A model generated the notes under the pieces. That model made no database searches. It was not told the DNA's origin and worked only from the letters and a program-made list of their open reading frames with translations. From NCBI GenBank assembly GCA_964573885.1, contig CAZNLL010000144.1:1-8966 (forward strand): a DNA stretch of 8,966 nucleotides. The letters run 5' to 3'. The DNA comes from CAZNLL01 sp964573885 (lineage in GTDB: Bacteria > Desulfobacterota > DSM-4660 > Desulfatiglandales > Desulfatiglandaceae). Both the position numbers and the translations under genes were made by a program. Below, piece after piece: positions 1 to 6,558 of this stretch (positions are counted from its first letter, which is position 1; each line of letters begins with the position of its first letter).

Positions 1-152
1 TGTTGCCCCGGGGAATGGCACCCCCTTTCTTGAGAGATCCCTATCCCCTTTGAAGGCCGTAAAAAAGCATTGACCTCCGGGTACAAGACGGCCAATATGG
101 GCGAGACTCCTTTTCCGGGAGAATTGCCTTAGATACAGGTAACAGGGCGAAC
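1..152. other. Upstream region of pyrK, no supported gene
   Basis: No gene can be supported here. Plus-strand frame 2 is open from the window edge to a TGA at 71-73 (23 residues, ending LKAVKKH). It could be the tail of an upstream gene, but it is too short to recognise. A TTGACC at 70-75 followed 18 bases later by AATATG (94-99) is a weak promoter candidate for pyrK. The pyrK ribosome binding site AGGG lies at 144-147. Confidence 0.4.
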
Positions 153-938
153 ATGATTGAACAGGACCTCAAAATCGCATTCAACAGGCGGGTTGCGGCA
201 CGCACTTTTTTAATGGGAATTTGGTCCCCGGAGATGGCGGGGTTATCCGGGCCGGGCCAGTTTGTGATGATCCGGGTCGGCCCTGGAATGGACCCCCTTT
301 TAAGACGGCCTTTTTCAATAGCCGGCGTGGAGGGCAAGGAGATCTTCCTGGTCCTCTACCAGGTGGTTGGTCGAGGAACAGCTTTGCTCTCTCAGGTCCG
401 GGAAGGAGACCGATTGTCCGTGCTGGGCCCCCTGGGCCGGGGCTTTGATGGATCCACGGCCGGATCCGACCCCCTCCTTATTGGCGGCGGGGTGGGGATT
501 GCGCCCTTGCTCTTTTTGTACCGGTCACTTGGGGGAAAAGGGGTCACATTCATGGCCGGATTCGGCACGGGCCCGGATGTGGTCCCCGTCCAAGAAATGG
601 GTCTGGAAAAGGGCGATATCGACCTGTCCACCGACGATGGCGCCGTTGGACACAAGGGGATGGTCACGGATCTGCTCGAAGCCCGCCTGGCCGAAAGGGC
701 CGGGGATGTGTCGACCATCTTTGCCTGCGGACCACCCCCCATGCTGAGACGTGTGGCGGACTTGGCCTTTCCCCGGAATATCCCCTTCCAGGTGTCGCTG
801 GAAACGGCCATGGCCTGTGGGGTGGGGGCCTGCCAGGGCTGTGTGGTGAAAACATCCGGGAAGACCGTGGCCTATTACCGGGCATGCCGGGAAGGTCCGG
901 TGTTTGACGCCCGGGATGTAGACTGGAGAAGCCTATGA
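153..938 (+). CDS. pyrK: Dihydroorotate dehydrogenase B, electron transfer subunit PyrK
   Basis: This is the FAD and [2Fe-2S] subunit that passes electrons from the FMN of PyrD to NAD+ in the fourth step of de novo pyrimidine synthesis, in the cytoplasm. The 261 residues match the family's usual length. Three parts are visible. An N-terminal ferredoxin-reductase-type FAD domain carries RRPFSIA (51-57). An NAD-binding domain carries GGGVGIAPL (111-119) and ACGPPPML (191-198). A C-terminal iron-sulfur loop has Cys222, Cys227, Cys230 and Cys245 in the order C-x4-C-x2-C-x14-C, which is the PyrK ligand pattern. The start ATG has an AGGG ribosome binding site 5 bases upstream. The gene overlaps pyrD by 4 bases (ATGA), so the two are translationally coupled, as expected for a heterotetrameric class 1B enzyme. 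Confidence 0.96.
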   Translation: MIEQDLKIAFNRRVAARTFLMGIWSPEMAGLSGPGQFVMIRVGPGMDPLLRRPFSIAGVEGKEIFLVLYQVVGRGTALLSQVREGDRLSVLGPLGRGFDGSTAGSDPLLIGGGVGIAPLLFLYRSLGGKGVTFMAGFGTGPDVVPVQEMGLEKGDIDLSTDDGAVGHKGMVTDLLEARLAERAGDVSTIFACGPPPMLRRVADLAFPRNIPFQVSLETAMACGVGACQGCVVKTSGKTVAYYRACREGPVFDARDVDWRSL

Positions 939-1861
939 GCGGCAAGGGACCAGATCTCCGCGTAAACATCGGTCCCTTGGGACTGAAGAACCCGGTGTTG
1001 ACCGCCTCCGGCACCTTTGGGTACGGGCGGGAGTTTGCACCCCTGGTGGATCTCAACCGGTTGGGGGGTGTGGTGGTCAAGGGTCTGTCCCTGAGACCCA
1101 GGGCGGGGAACCCGCCTCCCAGGATCGTGGAGACGCCCTGCGGCATGCTCAATGCCATCGGCCTGGCCAACATGGGTTTGGAGGCCTTTTTGAAACAAGA
1201 GCTTCCGTGGCTCCAACAGTTCGACACGGCGGTCATCGTCAATATATACGGCCACAGCATCCAAGAGTACGGGGAAATGGCGGCCGGACTCAAGGGGGCT
1301 GAAGGGGTCTCCGCCATCGAGGTGAATATCTCCTGTCCCAATGTGGCGGCAGGGGGCATGACCTTCGGCACGGATCCAGACATATCCGCCCGGGTCACCG
1401 AGCAGGTCCTGGAAAAGGGTGATAAGCCGGTCATGGTCAAGCTTTCACCCAATGTCACGGACATCCGGACCGTGGCCAGGGCCGTGGAACGGGCCGGGGC
1501 CCACATGCTTTCCCTGATCAATACCCTTACGGGAATGGCCGTTGATATTGAAACAAGACGGCCCAAGCTGGCCCATATCTCGGGCGGTCTTTCAGGGCCG
1601 GCCATCCGGCCTGTGGCCCTTCATATGGTGCACCAGGTGGTGGGGGCGGTCCAGATTCCGGTGGTGGGTGTCGGGGGCATCATGGATCACCGGGACGCCC
1701 TGGAGTTTTTGATCGCCGGTGCCAGGGCCGTGCAGGTGGGGACGGCCCATTTTGTTCACCCCCGGTCGGCCCTGGACATCGTGGAGGGATTGGAGCGGTT
1801 TTGCCTGGAAAGGGGTATCGCCAGGGTGGACGACCTTGTGGGCACCCTCCTTTGCCCTTGA
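935..1861 (+). CDS. pyrD: Dihydroorotate dehydrogenase, class 1B catalytic subunit PyrD
   Basis: This FMN-containing TIM-barrel enzyme oxidises dihydroorotate to orotate in pyrimidine synthesis. Its length of 308 residues is normal for class 1 enzymes. Visible motifs are ASGTFGYG (24-31) near the FMN site, NISCPN (131-136) with Cys134 as the class 1 catalytic base (class 2 enzymes use Ser), the lysine-containing VKLSPNVTDI (168-177), the FMN-phosphate segment GGLSGPAIRP (217-226), and VGVGGI (244-249) followed by GARAVQVGTA (262-271). The adjoining pyrK makes it class 1B, the NAD+-linked type. Its ATG overlaps the pyrK stop. No terminator with a T run is visible after the stop at 1859-1861, and a new promoter starts 21 bases further on. 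Confidence 0.97.
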   Translation: MSGKGPDLRVNIGPLGLKNPVLTASGTFGYGREFAPLVDLNRLGGVVVKGLSLRPRAGNPPPRIVETPCGMLNAIGLANMGLEAFLKQELPWLQQFDTAVIVNIYGHSIQEYGEMAAGLKGAEGVSAIEVNISCPNVAAGGMTFGTDPDISARVTEQVLEKGDKPVMVKLSPNVTDIRTVARAVERAGAHMLSLINTLTGMAVDIETRRPKLAHISGGLSGPAIRPVALHMVHQVVGAVQIPVVGVGGIMDHRDALEFLIAGARAVQVGTAHFVHPRSALDIVEGLERFCLERGIARVDDLVGTLLCP

Positions 1862-1871
1862 CTGCTGGGGG

Positions 1872-1881
1872 GACAATTGTC
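1872..1881. promoter_or_regulatory. Perfect 10-base palindrome abutting a -35 box, possible operator
   Basis: GACAATTGTC is a perfect inverted repeat ending one base before the TTGACA -35 hexamer of the PRC-barrel gene promoter. Its position would suit a repressor or activator site. The regulator is unknown and a chance palindrome is possible. Confidence 0.3.
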
Positions 1882-1910
1882 TTGACAGCGCACCGGGGTT
1901 TAGGGATACT
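1882..1910 (+). promoter_or_regulatory. Sigma-70-type promoter of the PRC-barrel gene
   Basis: A perfect TTGACA (1882-1887) is followed after exactly 17 bases by GATACT (1905-1910), which matches TATAAT at four of six positions. It lies just after the pyrD stop and about 40 bases upstream of the chosen GTG start, so the PRC-barrel gene is probably transcribed independently of pyrKD. Confidence 0.65.
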
Positions 1911-1951
1911 TTTTATTGGAATTTCGAAAACTTGATGATGGAGGTGAGTGT

Positions 1952-2542
1952 GTGGACATCGCGCTGAATGCCCATGTGGACTGTGTAGACGGGAGGGTGG
2001 GCCGTGTGGAAAACATCATCCTCAACCCCCATACAGAGCGGGTGACCTATGTGGTGGTCAGGGGGAATGACCTGGCCAATACGGAAAGGCTGGTACCGGA
2101 AAGGCTCATTAAAGAGGCATCCCATAACAGGGTCTTGCTTTCCGTCAAAAAAGAGAAATTTGAGACCATGAAAAACTTCATCCAGGAAGAGTATATCCCC
2201 CCGGACATTATGCTCTATATGGCCGAGAAGACGGGATGGCATACGGGAACACCCGCAGCCGTGTTTGTAGAAAAAGAGGCCATTCCTGCCGGGGGAGTCG
2301 CCCTTCACAAGGGGGCCAAGGTCTTGGCCTCGGACGGACATATCGGCCGGGTGGATGAATTCCTGGTGGAGAACAAGGGCGGCCGCATCACCCACCTCAT
2401 CCTCCGGGAGGGCCACCTGTGGGGGAAAAAGGACGTGGCCATCCCCGTGAAGGAGATCGACCATTATAAAGAGGGAGAGGTGTATTTGAAAATAGACCGG
2501 GCAAGGGTGGAGGCCTTGCCCGTTGTAGATGTGAGGAAATAA
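1952..2542 (+). CDS. Protein with two PRC-barrel domains
   Basis: This 196-residue cytoplasmic protein is built from two PRC-barrel repeats. PRC-barrels are small beta domains found in photosynthetic reaction centre subunit H, in RimM and in many stand-alone proteins; the role here is unknown. The first repeat (about residues 1-66) begins AHVDCVDGRVGRVENIILNP and continues with VTYVVVRG. The second (about 107-190) mirrors it with KGAKVLASDGHIGRVDEFLV, ITHLILREGHLWGKKDVAIP and a closing VYLKI. The frame is open from a TTG at 1916, but GTG at 1952 is preferred. A GGAGGTGAG ribosome binding site lies at 1940-1948 with ideal spacing, and the first barrel strand starts directly after it. The gene has its own promoter. 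It ends 18 bases before the convergent stop of the binding-protein gene. Confidence 0.85.
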   Translation: MDIALNAHVDCVDGRVGRVENIILNPHTERVTYVVVRGNDLANTERLVPERLIKEASHNRVLLSVKKEKFETMKNFIQEEYIPPDIMLYMAEKTGWHTGTPAAVFVEKEAIPAGGVALHKGAKVLASDGHIGRVDEFLVENKGGRITHLILREGHLWGKKDVAIPVKEIDHYKEGEVYLKIDRARVEALPVVDVRK

Positions 2543-2560
2543 AGGGGCACGCCTCCACCT

Positions 2561-3640
2561 TTAAAAGGGTGCCAGGAGTTCTCCAAAGGCCTTGGCCATG
2601 AGTCCATAGACCGGCTTGCCTACGAAAAAGGTATAGATCTCGTTGGCCATATCCTTGGGGACAATGTCTTGAAACCGGTCCGGATAGAGCACTTTGCCCG
2701 CCCCATAGGCGTCCGCAATGGCGGTACCCACATTGGCCACATAGTAGATAAACGGATGGAGGGTATAAACCCGATTGTCTTTAAAGGCCTTTAGGGCCTT
2801 GTAAAACTCAGGTCTTTTTTGGAAATCCTGCCTTACCAGATTAAGTCCGGTCCCATCCACAAAGATGACCTCCGGGTTCCAGATGAGGAGCTTTTCCCGG
2901 TCAATGAATACGTGAGACTTTTTCCCCAGCCCTTTGGCCAGGTTCCTGGCCCTGACCCATTCCAGCGGGATGTAGCCCGGGTCCGTGCTTTCGATCCCCT
3001 GAAATCCCCTGAAACCGATGCCCCCCACGTACACGGTGGGTTTTTGGGCCGGGTCCACCCCCTGGGTCCGCCGGAGCAAATCTTTCCGCGCCCCTTCAAT
3101 AAAGGCGACCACCTGGTCCGCCCGGGTCTCGTATTTCAGGATCTTGCCCATAAGCGCTATGGAATCGTAAATCTTCCGGTTAAAGGCGGGAAAGGTCCCA
3201 TAGCTGAGGATGACCACAGGGATGCCGATCTTTTTCTGAAGGGCGCCGGCCGTGGCCGGCTTCATGTAGGTGGCGAAGATCACATCCGGTTTCACCTTGA
3301 GGACCGCCTCAAGGTGGGGGTCTTTATTGATCTGGTTGGGCCCCCCGGGGCCAATGTCCGGCAGGCTTGCCAGTTCGGGATTGGCCAGCCAGTAAGGCCT
3401 CCCCGTGGGCCGTAACCGTTCGAAGTGTTCAATACCCACCAGCATTTCCTGGGCATTCAAGTAGCAGACCAGCCGCAGGGCGCCGGGACCGATGGCGATG
3501 ATTCGCTTCGTGTCCACAGGCACCTCCACCTGGCGTTTCCCCATGTCGGTAACGGTCATGGTTTCTTTGGCCTCGGCCTGACCGGCCGACAGGGTTACGA
3601 TCAAAAGCAAGATCCCAATCAGGCAAAAAAGTCTCTTCAT
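2561..3640 (-). CDS. Periplasmic substrate-binding protein of a BtuF/FecB-type ABC importer
   Basis: This is the periplasmic ligand-capture component of the importer encoded directly upstream. Its 359 residues begin with a signal peptide (residues 1-24: a KR pair, a long hydrophobic core, then an AEA cleavage site before KE). There is no lipobox cysteine at the cleavage site, so it should be a soluble periplasmic protein. The mature part starts TMTVTDMGKRQVEVP, followed by RIIAIGPGALRLVCYL and later KPDVIFATY, all characteristic of the TroA-like helical-backbone binding proteins used for corrinoids, siderophores, haem and, in the MolA branch, molybdate/tungstate. The segment GGIGFRGFQGIEST followed by YIPLEWV is distinctive, but its ligand is unknown to me. 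The ribosome binding site GGGAGGA stands just before the ATG, 29 bases after the ATPase stop. It is the last gene of the four-gene operon. Confidence 0.9.
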   Translation of the reverse strand: MKRLFCLIGILLLIVTLSAGQAEAKETMTVTDMGKRQVEVPVDTKRIIAIGPGALRLVCYLNAQEMLVGIEHFERLRPTGRPYWLANPELASLPDIGPGGPNQINKDPHLEAVLKVKPDVIFATYMKPATAGALQKKIGIPVVILSYGTFPAFNRKIYDSIALMGKILKYETRADQVVAFIEGARKDLLRRTQGVDPAQKPTVYVGGIGFRGFQGIESTDPGYIPLEWVRARNLAKGLGKKSHVFIDREKLLIWNPEVIFVDGTGLNLVRQDFQKRPEFYKALKAFKDNRVYTLHPFIYYVANVGTAIADAYGAGKVLYPDRFQDIVPKDMANEIYTFFVGKPVYGLMAKAFGELLAPF

Positions 3641-3669
3641 GGATTCCTCCCTTTTCTTTGCCGGGAATT

Positions 3670-4431
3670 CTAACCTTCCCCCACGGCGACCACCACAGGG
3701 TATCCCCTGACATCACTCAATATGACCGGCACCCCATAGACTTCATAAATGACCTCCGGGGTGAGGATCTCTCTTCCGCCTGCCGTGTAAACCTGTCCGT
3801 CCCGGAGCATCAAAAAACGGTCGGCAAACCGAAAGGCCAGGTTCAGGTCGTGGACGGAAACCACCGCGGAAATGCCCTGGGCCCGGACCGCCCGCACCAC
3901 CAGGTTCATCACCTCCACCTGATTCTTGAGATCCAGGTTGCTCGTGGGCTCATCCAGGAGCAGGAGATCGGGCTCCTGGGCCAGGGCCCGGGCGATGATC
4001 ACCTTCTGGGTCTCCCCTCCGCTCAATTTGTTGACGGGCCTCATGGCAAAGGGCACCAGTTCCATTTGAACGAGGATCCTTTCCACGATATCCATGTCCC
4101 TTTGGGTGGCTGCCCACTGGATATAAGGTTTCCGGCCCAGGAGGACCGTATCAAAAACGGTCAGCTCTTCTTCGCCGTAAGTCTGAGGCACGTAACCCAC
4201 GTGCCTGGCCACATCCCTGCCCTTCATTTTGAGGACATCCCTTTCATCCAGGAGCACGGAGCCCCGCTTGGGGCGGAGGATCTTGTTAATGCACTTGAGA
4301 AGGGTGGATTTGCCGGCACCGTTGACCCCCAGGACGGCCAGGATCTGGCCCGGTTCCACCTGGAAGCTGAAATCCTGGAGCACGGGATGGCTGTTATAGC
4401 TGAATTGAAGGCCCGCAACGGAAAGCCTCAT
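3670..4431 (-). CDS. ATP-binding protein of a BtuCD/FecCD-type ABC importer
   Basis: This cytoplasmic ATPase powers the importer. The 253 residues are the usual size for BtuD/FecE-type subunits. All nucleotide-binding motifs are intact: Walker A GVNGAGKST (35-43), Q-loop Gln83 in YVPQ, signature LSGGE (136-140), Walker B LLLLDEP (156-162) with the D-loop SNLD, and the H-loop His194 in VSVHD. The start is taken as the ATG at 4431 because the protein then begins with a normal ABC N-terminus (MRLSVAGLQFSY). It overlaps the permease stop by ATGA, and a GGGGG ribosome binding site lies upstream. The same frame stays open for about 1200 further bases, but that stretch is the shadow of the permease gene. 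Confidence 0.95.
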   Translation of the reverse strand: MRLSVAGLQFSYNSHPVLQDFSFQVEPGQILAVLGVNGAGKSTLLKCINKILRPKRGSVLLDERDVLKMKGRDVARHVGYVPQTYGEEELTVFDTVLLGRKPYIQWAATQRDMDIVERILVQMELVPFAMRPVNKLSGGETQKVIIARALAQEPDLLLLDEPTSNLDLKNQVEVMNLVVRAVRAQGISAVVSVHDLNLAFRFADRFLMLRDGQVYTAGGREILTPEVIYEVYGVPVILSDVRGYPVVVAVGEG

Positions 4432-5531
4432 TTGCTGTACCCCCTTACGAGAAGATAGAGAAACAAAGGCGCCCCCATGAAAGAGGTCAGGACCCCTACC
4501 GGGAGGGTCCCCGAACCTACCACCACCCGGCCCACGGTGTCCGCCAGCAGGAGGATGAGTGCCCCTATCAGACAGGCATAGGGGATGAGGAGGCGGTGGT
4601 CGGCGCCCACCATGCGCTTGGCGATGTGGGGGGCCAGGAGTCCCAGAAAGGCGATAACGCCGTGAAAGGCCGTGACCAGGGCGGCCACCAGGGCGGCCAT
4701 AAACATGCCCCACAATCGGATCCTTTCCACCTCCACGCCCAGGCCCTTGGCCACGTCTTCCCCTGAGGAGAGGGCGTTGAGGTTCCACCTGTTGATGACA
4801 AAATAGACCGTGACCAGGACCGCGGCGCCGCTCATGATGGCGATCTCCTGCCAGCTGGAGCGGGACACGTCCCCAAAGGTCCAGAACACGATGGTGGCCA
4901 CCTCCACTTCGGTGGCAAAGTATTGAATCAATATGGTGCCTGAAACAAAGAGGGATGAAAGGGCCACCCCCGCCAGGATGATGGAGGCGGCCCCCATCTG
5001 TTTGATCTTTGAAAGAAGCAGGATCACCAGGGTGGCGGCCATAGAGCCCAGGAAGGCAAAAAAGGTCACGGAATACACGTTGTGGAGAAAAACAAGGGCC
5101 GACGCACTCGTTCGGAGAGAGCCCGTCTGGGTGGCGCCGGCACCCAAAATGACAATGGCAAAGGCGGCCCCAAAGGCGGCGCCGTGGCTGATGCCCAGGG
5201 TAAACGGGGAGCCCAGGGGGTTTCTCAAAAGGCACTGGATCGCCATGCCGGACAGGGCCAGGCCCCATCCGGCCACCACGGCCGCCACAATGCGGGGCAT
5301 CCTGATGTTCCACACCACGATATTCTCGGCCCCCTCCCCCTGGCCCAGGAGGGCGCGGATGACCTTGAAAGGTGAGAGGTCGTAAGTCCCCGCGGCGATG
5401 GCATACACGGCCAGGACCACAAGCATGATGAGGAGGAAAAGGAAAAGATAGACCCTTTGCCTGACGGCCGCTCCGTAGGCGGCGGTAAGGGAAGGGGGCA
5501 TATCGCCTGTCTTGTGGGTGAGGGCGATCAC
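4428..5531 (-). CDS. Permease of a BtuC/FecCD-type ABC importer
   Basis: This inner-membrane subunit should dimerise to form the translocation pore. About ten hydrophobic segments are visible, starting at residues 27-47. FecCD-family signatures are WNIRMPRIVAAVVAG (74-88), LRNPLGSPFTLGISHGAAFG (102-121), the conserved loop IAFLGLLAPHIAKRMVGADH that contacts the ATPase, and a closing LPVGVLTSFMGAPLFLYLL. The start is uncertain. GTG at 5531 overlaps the FmdE stop by GTGA with an AGGGAG upstream, and gives 367 residues. ATG at 5501 gives 357 residues, starts MPPSLTAAYG and has a weaker ribosome binding site. Either fits the family's 330-370 range. The downstream overlap with the ATPase gene shows that the two are co-translated. 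Confidence 0.93.
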   Translation of the reverse strand: MIALTHKTGDMPPSLTAAYGAAVRQRVYLFLFLLIMLVVLAVYAIAAGTYDLSPFKVIRALLGQGEGAENIVVWNIRMPRIVAAVVAGWGLALSGMAIQCLLRNPLGSPFTLGISHGAAFGAAFAIVILGAGATQTGSLRTSASALVFLHNVYSVTFFAFLGSMAATLVILLLSKIKQMGAASIILAGVALSSLFVSGTILIQYFATEVEVATIVFWTFGDVSRSSWQEIAIMSGAAVLVTVYFVINRWNLNALSSGEDVAKGLGVEVERIRLWGMFMAALVAALVTAFHGVIAFLGLLAPHIAKRMVGADHRLLIPYACLIGALILLLADTVGRVVVGSGTLPVGVLTSFMGAPLFLYLLVRGYSK

Positions 5532-6133
5532 GGGGTTGCACACTCCCTGCACAGGTATTGCCCGTTGATCTCCTCCAGCCTGGAGAGCATGGTGGGCTCC
5601 CCGCAACGATCACAAGGCCTTGAGGGTTCAATCATGGCCTTTTCCGGGACGGGGACATGGGTCGCCTTGATGGAAAAAAGCGCTTCCAGGGGTTTTTCCA
5701 GGACCTCCTGGGCCTTTTGGATGTGAAGGGCCCAGAACTCCTTTCGCTCTTCCGGGCTGGCCTTTTCCTCCCGGATCTTGTCCACAAGCTCGCGATGCCT
5801 GTCGCTCAACTCCAGGGCATGGGGCCTCAGCACAATCCGGACCCCGTCCCCGGATCTCCGGCTCACCAGGGTGTAGACGTGTTTGCCCCGGTCCTTGAAA
5901 AGGAGATTGCCTTTTCCCAGGGTGCAACCGGTCAGGACCTGCAAGGCGTCGGTGCCGCAGGCATTGGTCTCCACGGTGGCCACCATTTCCTCGTCCGTGG
6001 CCCGGTTTTCCGAAAGCCACTCCAGGGCCGCCTTGGCGGCCCGGTACCCGATGGCCAGGCCTGGACAGGTGTGTCCGTGAAAATCCACGCACCGCTTGAA
6101 ATCTTCCTTTTCCATAACGTGGGTTTCGTTCAT
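5528..6133 (-). CDS. FmdE-family protein with C-terminal zinc finger
   Basis: This 201-residue cytoplasmic protein belongs to the FmdE family (PF02663), named after a gene in methanogen formylmethanofuran dehydrogenase operons. Family structures show an alpha+beta core with an added treble-clef zinc finger. The core is seen as CVDFHGHTCPGLAIGYRAAK (residues 15-34; Cys15, His19, His21, Cys23), then VETNACGTDALQ (54-65) and TGCTLGKGNL (68-77), with potential metal ligands Cys59 and Cys70. A helical linker follows. The zinc finger is CDRC (174-177) paired with CREC (195-198). Function is not established for the family; a metal-binding or metal-delivery role is inferred. It is the first gene of the importer operon, and its stop overlaps the likely permease start. 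The ribosome binding site GAGGAG (6144-6149) directly follows a terminator-like hairpin. Confidence 0.9.
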   Translation of the reverse strand: MNETHVMEKEDFKRCVDFHGHTCPGLAIGYRAAKAALEWLSENRATDEEMVATVETNACGTDALQVLTGCTLGKGNLLFKDRGKHVYTLVSRRSGDGVRIVLRPHALELSDRHRELVDKIREEKASPEERKEFWALHIQKAQEVLEKPLEALFSIKATHVPVPEKAMIEPSRPCDRCGEPTMLSRLEEINGQYLCRECATP

Positions 6134-6154
6134 AATGTGTGTTCTCCTCTAAAA

Positions 6155-6177
6155 ACCCGGGTTTTCACGCACCCGGG
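6155..6177 (-). terminator. Intrinsic-terminator-like hairpin directly before the FmdE ribosome binding site
   Basis: On the minus strand CCCGGGT, an 8-base loop (GCGTGAAA) and ACCCGGG form a perfect 7-base-pair stem. It is followed at once by TTTTT (6155-6151) and then by the GAGGAG of the FmdE gene. In the leader of that operon such a terminator could act as an attenuator. No separate gene on this strand needs ending here. Confidence 0.55.
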
Positions 6178-6245
6178 GCGTCTTCATATTTTTTTGAAAA
6201 GGGGTCCTTGCCGTCCGGAAACATGGCGGAAAAGGGCTCTGATTT

Positions 6246-6284
6246 TTGGATATCCCAACCCCCCTCCCTGAGAAAAGGGCTCAG
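6246..6284. repeat. Degenerate palindromic intergenic repeat
   Basis: This C-rich and G-rich stretch (GGATATCCCAACCCCCC followed by CTGAG, seven bases, CTCAG) resembles the short AT/GC palindromic repeats of the form ATCCCCC-AACCCCCCTTT-AAAGGGGG that are scattered between genes in many Desulfobacterota. Only one copy is visible in the window, so its repeat nature rests on recall. Confidence 0.25.
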
Positions 6285-6287
6285 TAT

Positions 6288-6349
6288 CATGAAGGCGCTC
6301 CCACAAAAAAAGCCACAAAGACCCCCTCTTCAGAAGGGCAGCCTTCATG
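6288..6349. repeat. Inverted repeat, 9-base-pair arms, in the FmdE leader
   Basis: CATGAAGGC (6288-6296) and GCCTTCATG (6341-6349) are exact reverse complements separated by 44 bases. In minus-strand RNA they would close a stem around a smaller hairpin, CCCTT/GAGGG (near 6323-6338). The region is the middle of the leader between the promoter and the FmdE gene. It may be a structured regulatory RNA or only a palindromic repeat. Confidence 0.4.
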
Positions 6350-6378
6350 GCCTTGATTTCAGGTAAAGAAATATTTAG

Positions 6379-6412
6379 AAAAATAAAAAACAAGCAAGGG
6401 CTTCTTGCCCTT
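6379..6412 (-). terminator. Hairpin with T-rich tail at the start of the FmdE leader
   Basis: On the minus strand AAGGGC, a 5-base loop AAGAA and GCCCTT form a 6-base-pair stem (6412-6396). GCTTG and then TTTTTTATTTTT follow (down to 6379). It begins only a few bases after the predicted transcription start. It could be an early terminator or attenuator, or a dyad operator (AGCAA...TTGCT outside AAGGGC...GCCCTT) overlapping the start site. Confidence 0.45.
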
Positions 6413-6425
6413 ATTATTGCTAAAT

Positions 6426-6454
6426 AAAATAGATCTTTTTCCGGGTCTTGTCAA
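6426..6454 (-). promoter_or_regulatory. Promoter of the FmdE-importer operon
   Basis: On the minus strand a perfect TTGACA (6454-6449) is followed after exactly 17 bases by TATTTT (6431-6426), which matches TATAAT at four of six positions. Transcription would start near 6419, giving a leader of about 285 bases before the FmdE ATG at 6133. Confidence 0.65.
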
Positions 6455-6490
6455 GGCCCTTCGGGGTGAAATCGGATCTCCGAATGGGTA

Positions 6491-6518
6491 TTGACAGGAG
6501 GTGCGGTAGGGGTCTAAA
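6491..6518 (+). promoter_or_regulatory. Promoter upstream of cbiM
   Basis: TTGACA (6491-6496) is followed after 16 bases by TCTAAA (6513-6518), or after 18 bases by TAAAAG (6515-6520); each matches TATAAT at four positions. Transcription would start near 6525, leaving a leader of about 155 bases before cbiM. The -35 box lies 36 bases from the oppositely oriented -35 box of the FmdE operon. If the neighbouring sequence is a transposon relic, this may originally have been the tnpB promoter. Confidence 0.5.
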
Positions 6519-6529
6519 AGACAAGCAAA

Positions 6530-6550
6530 AGCCAGGCATGGAGCCTGGTT
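6530..6550 (+). repeat. Hairpin at the start of the cbiM leader
   Basis: CCAGGC (6532-6537), loop ATGGA and GCCTGG (6543-6548) form a 6-base-pair stem, extended to 8 by G-T and A-T pairs. It sits just after the predicted transcription start and precedes a second small dyad, TCATA-GATG-TATGA (6553-6566). It could be the first stem of a leader RNA or a subterminal hairpin of an IS200/IS605-type element. Confidence 0.4.
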
Positions 6551-6558
6551 ATTCATAG

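Noticed and set aside
2..73. C-terminal end of an upstream plus-strand gene
   Set aside because: Only 23 residues are visible and they match nothing I know, so a real gene cannot be supported.
2543..2573. Bidirectional terminator between the PRC-barrel and binding-protein genes
   Set aside because: GGCAC/GTGCC and an inner CACCTTT/AAGGGTG dyad exist, but they overlap the coding end and lack a proper T run, so evidence is too weak.
3670..5631. A 653-residue minus-strand open frame that could be read as one large fusion protein
   Set aside because: Only its last 253 residues are the ABC ATPase. The upstream 400 residues are low-complexity Gly/Pro/His/Arg-rich shadow of the permease, which has a clear membrane-protein sequence in another frame.
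6184..6393. A 69-residue minus-strand frame in the FmdE leader
   Set aside because: It has no ribosome binding site, unusual composition and consists of hairpin and repeat-like sequence. There is no recognisable domain.
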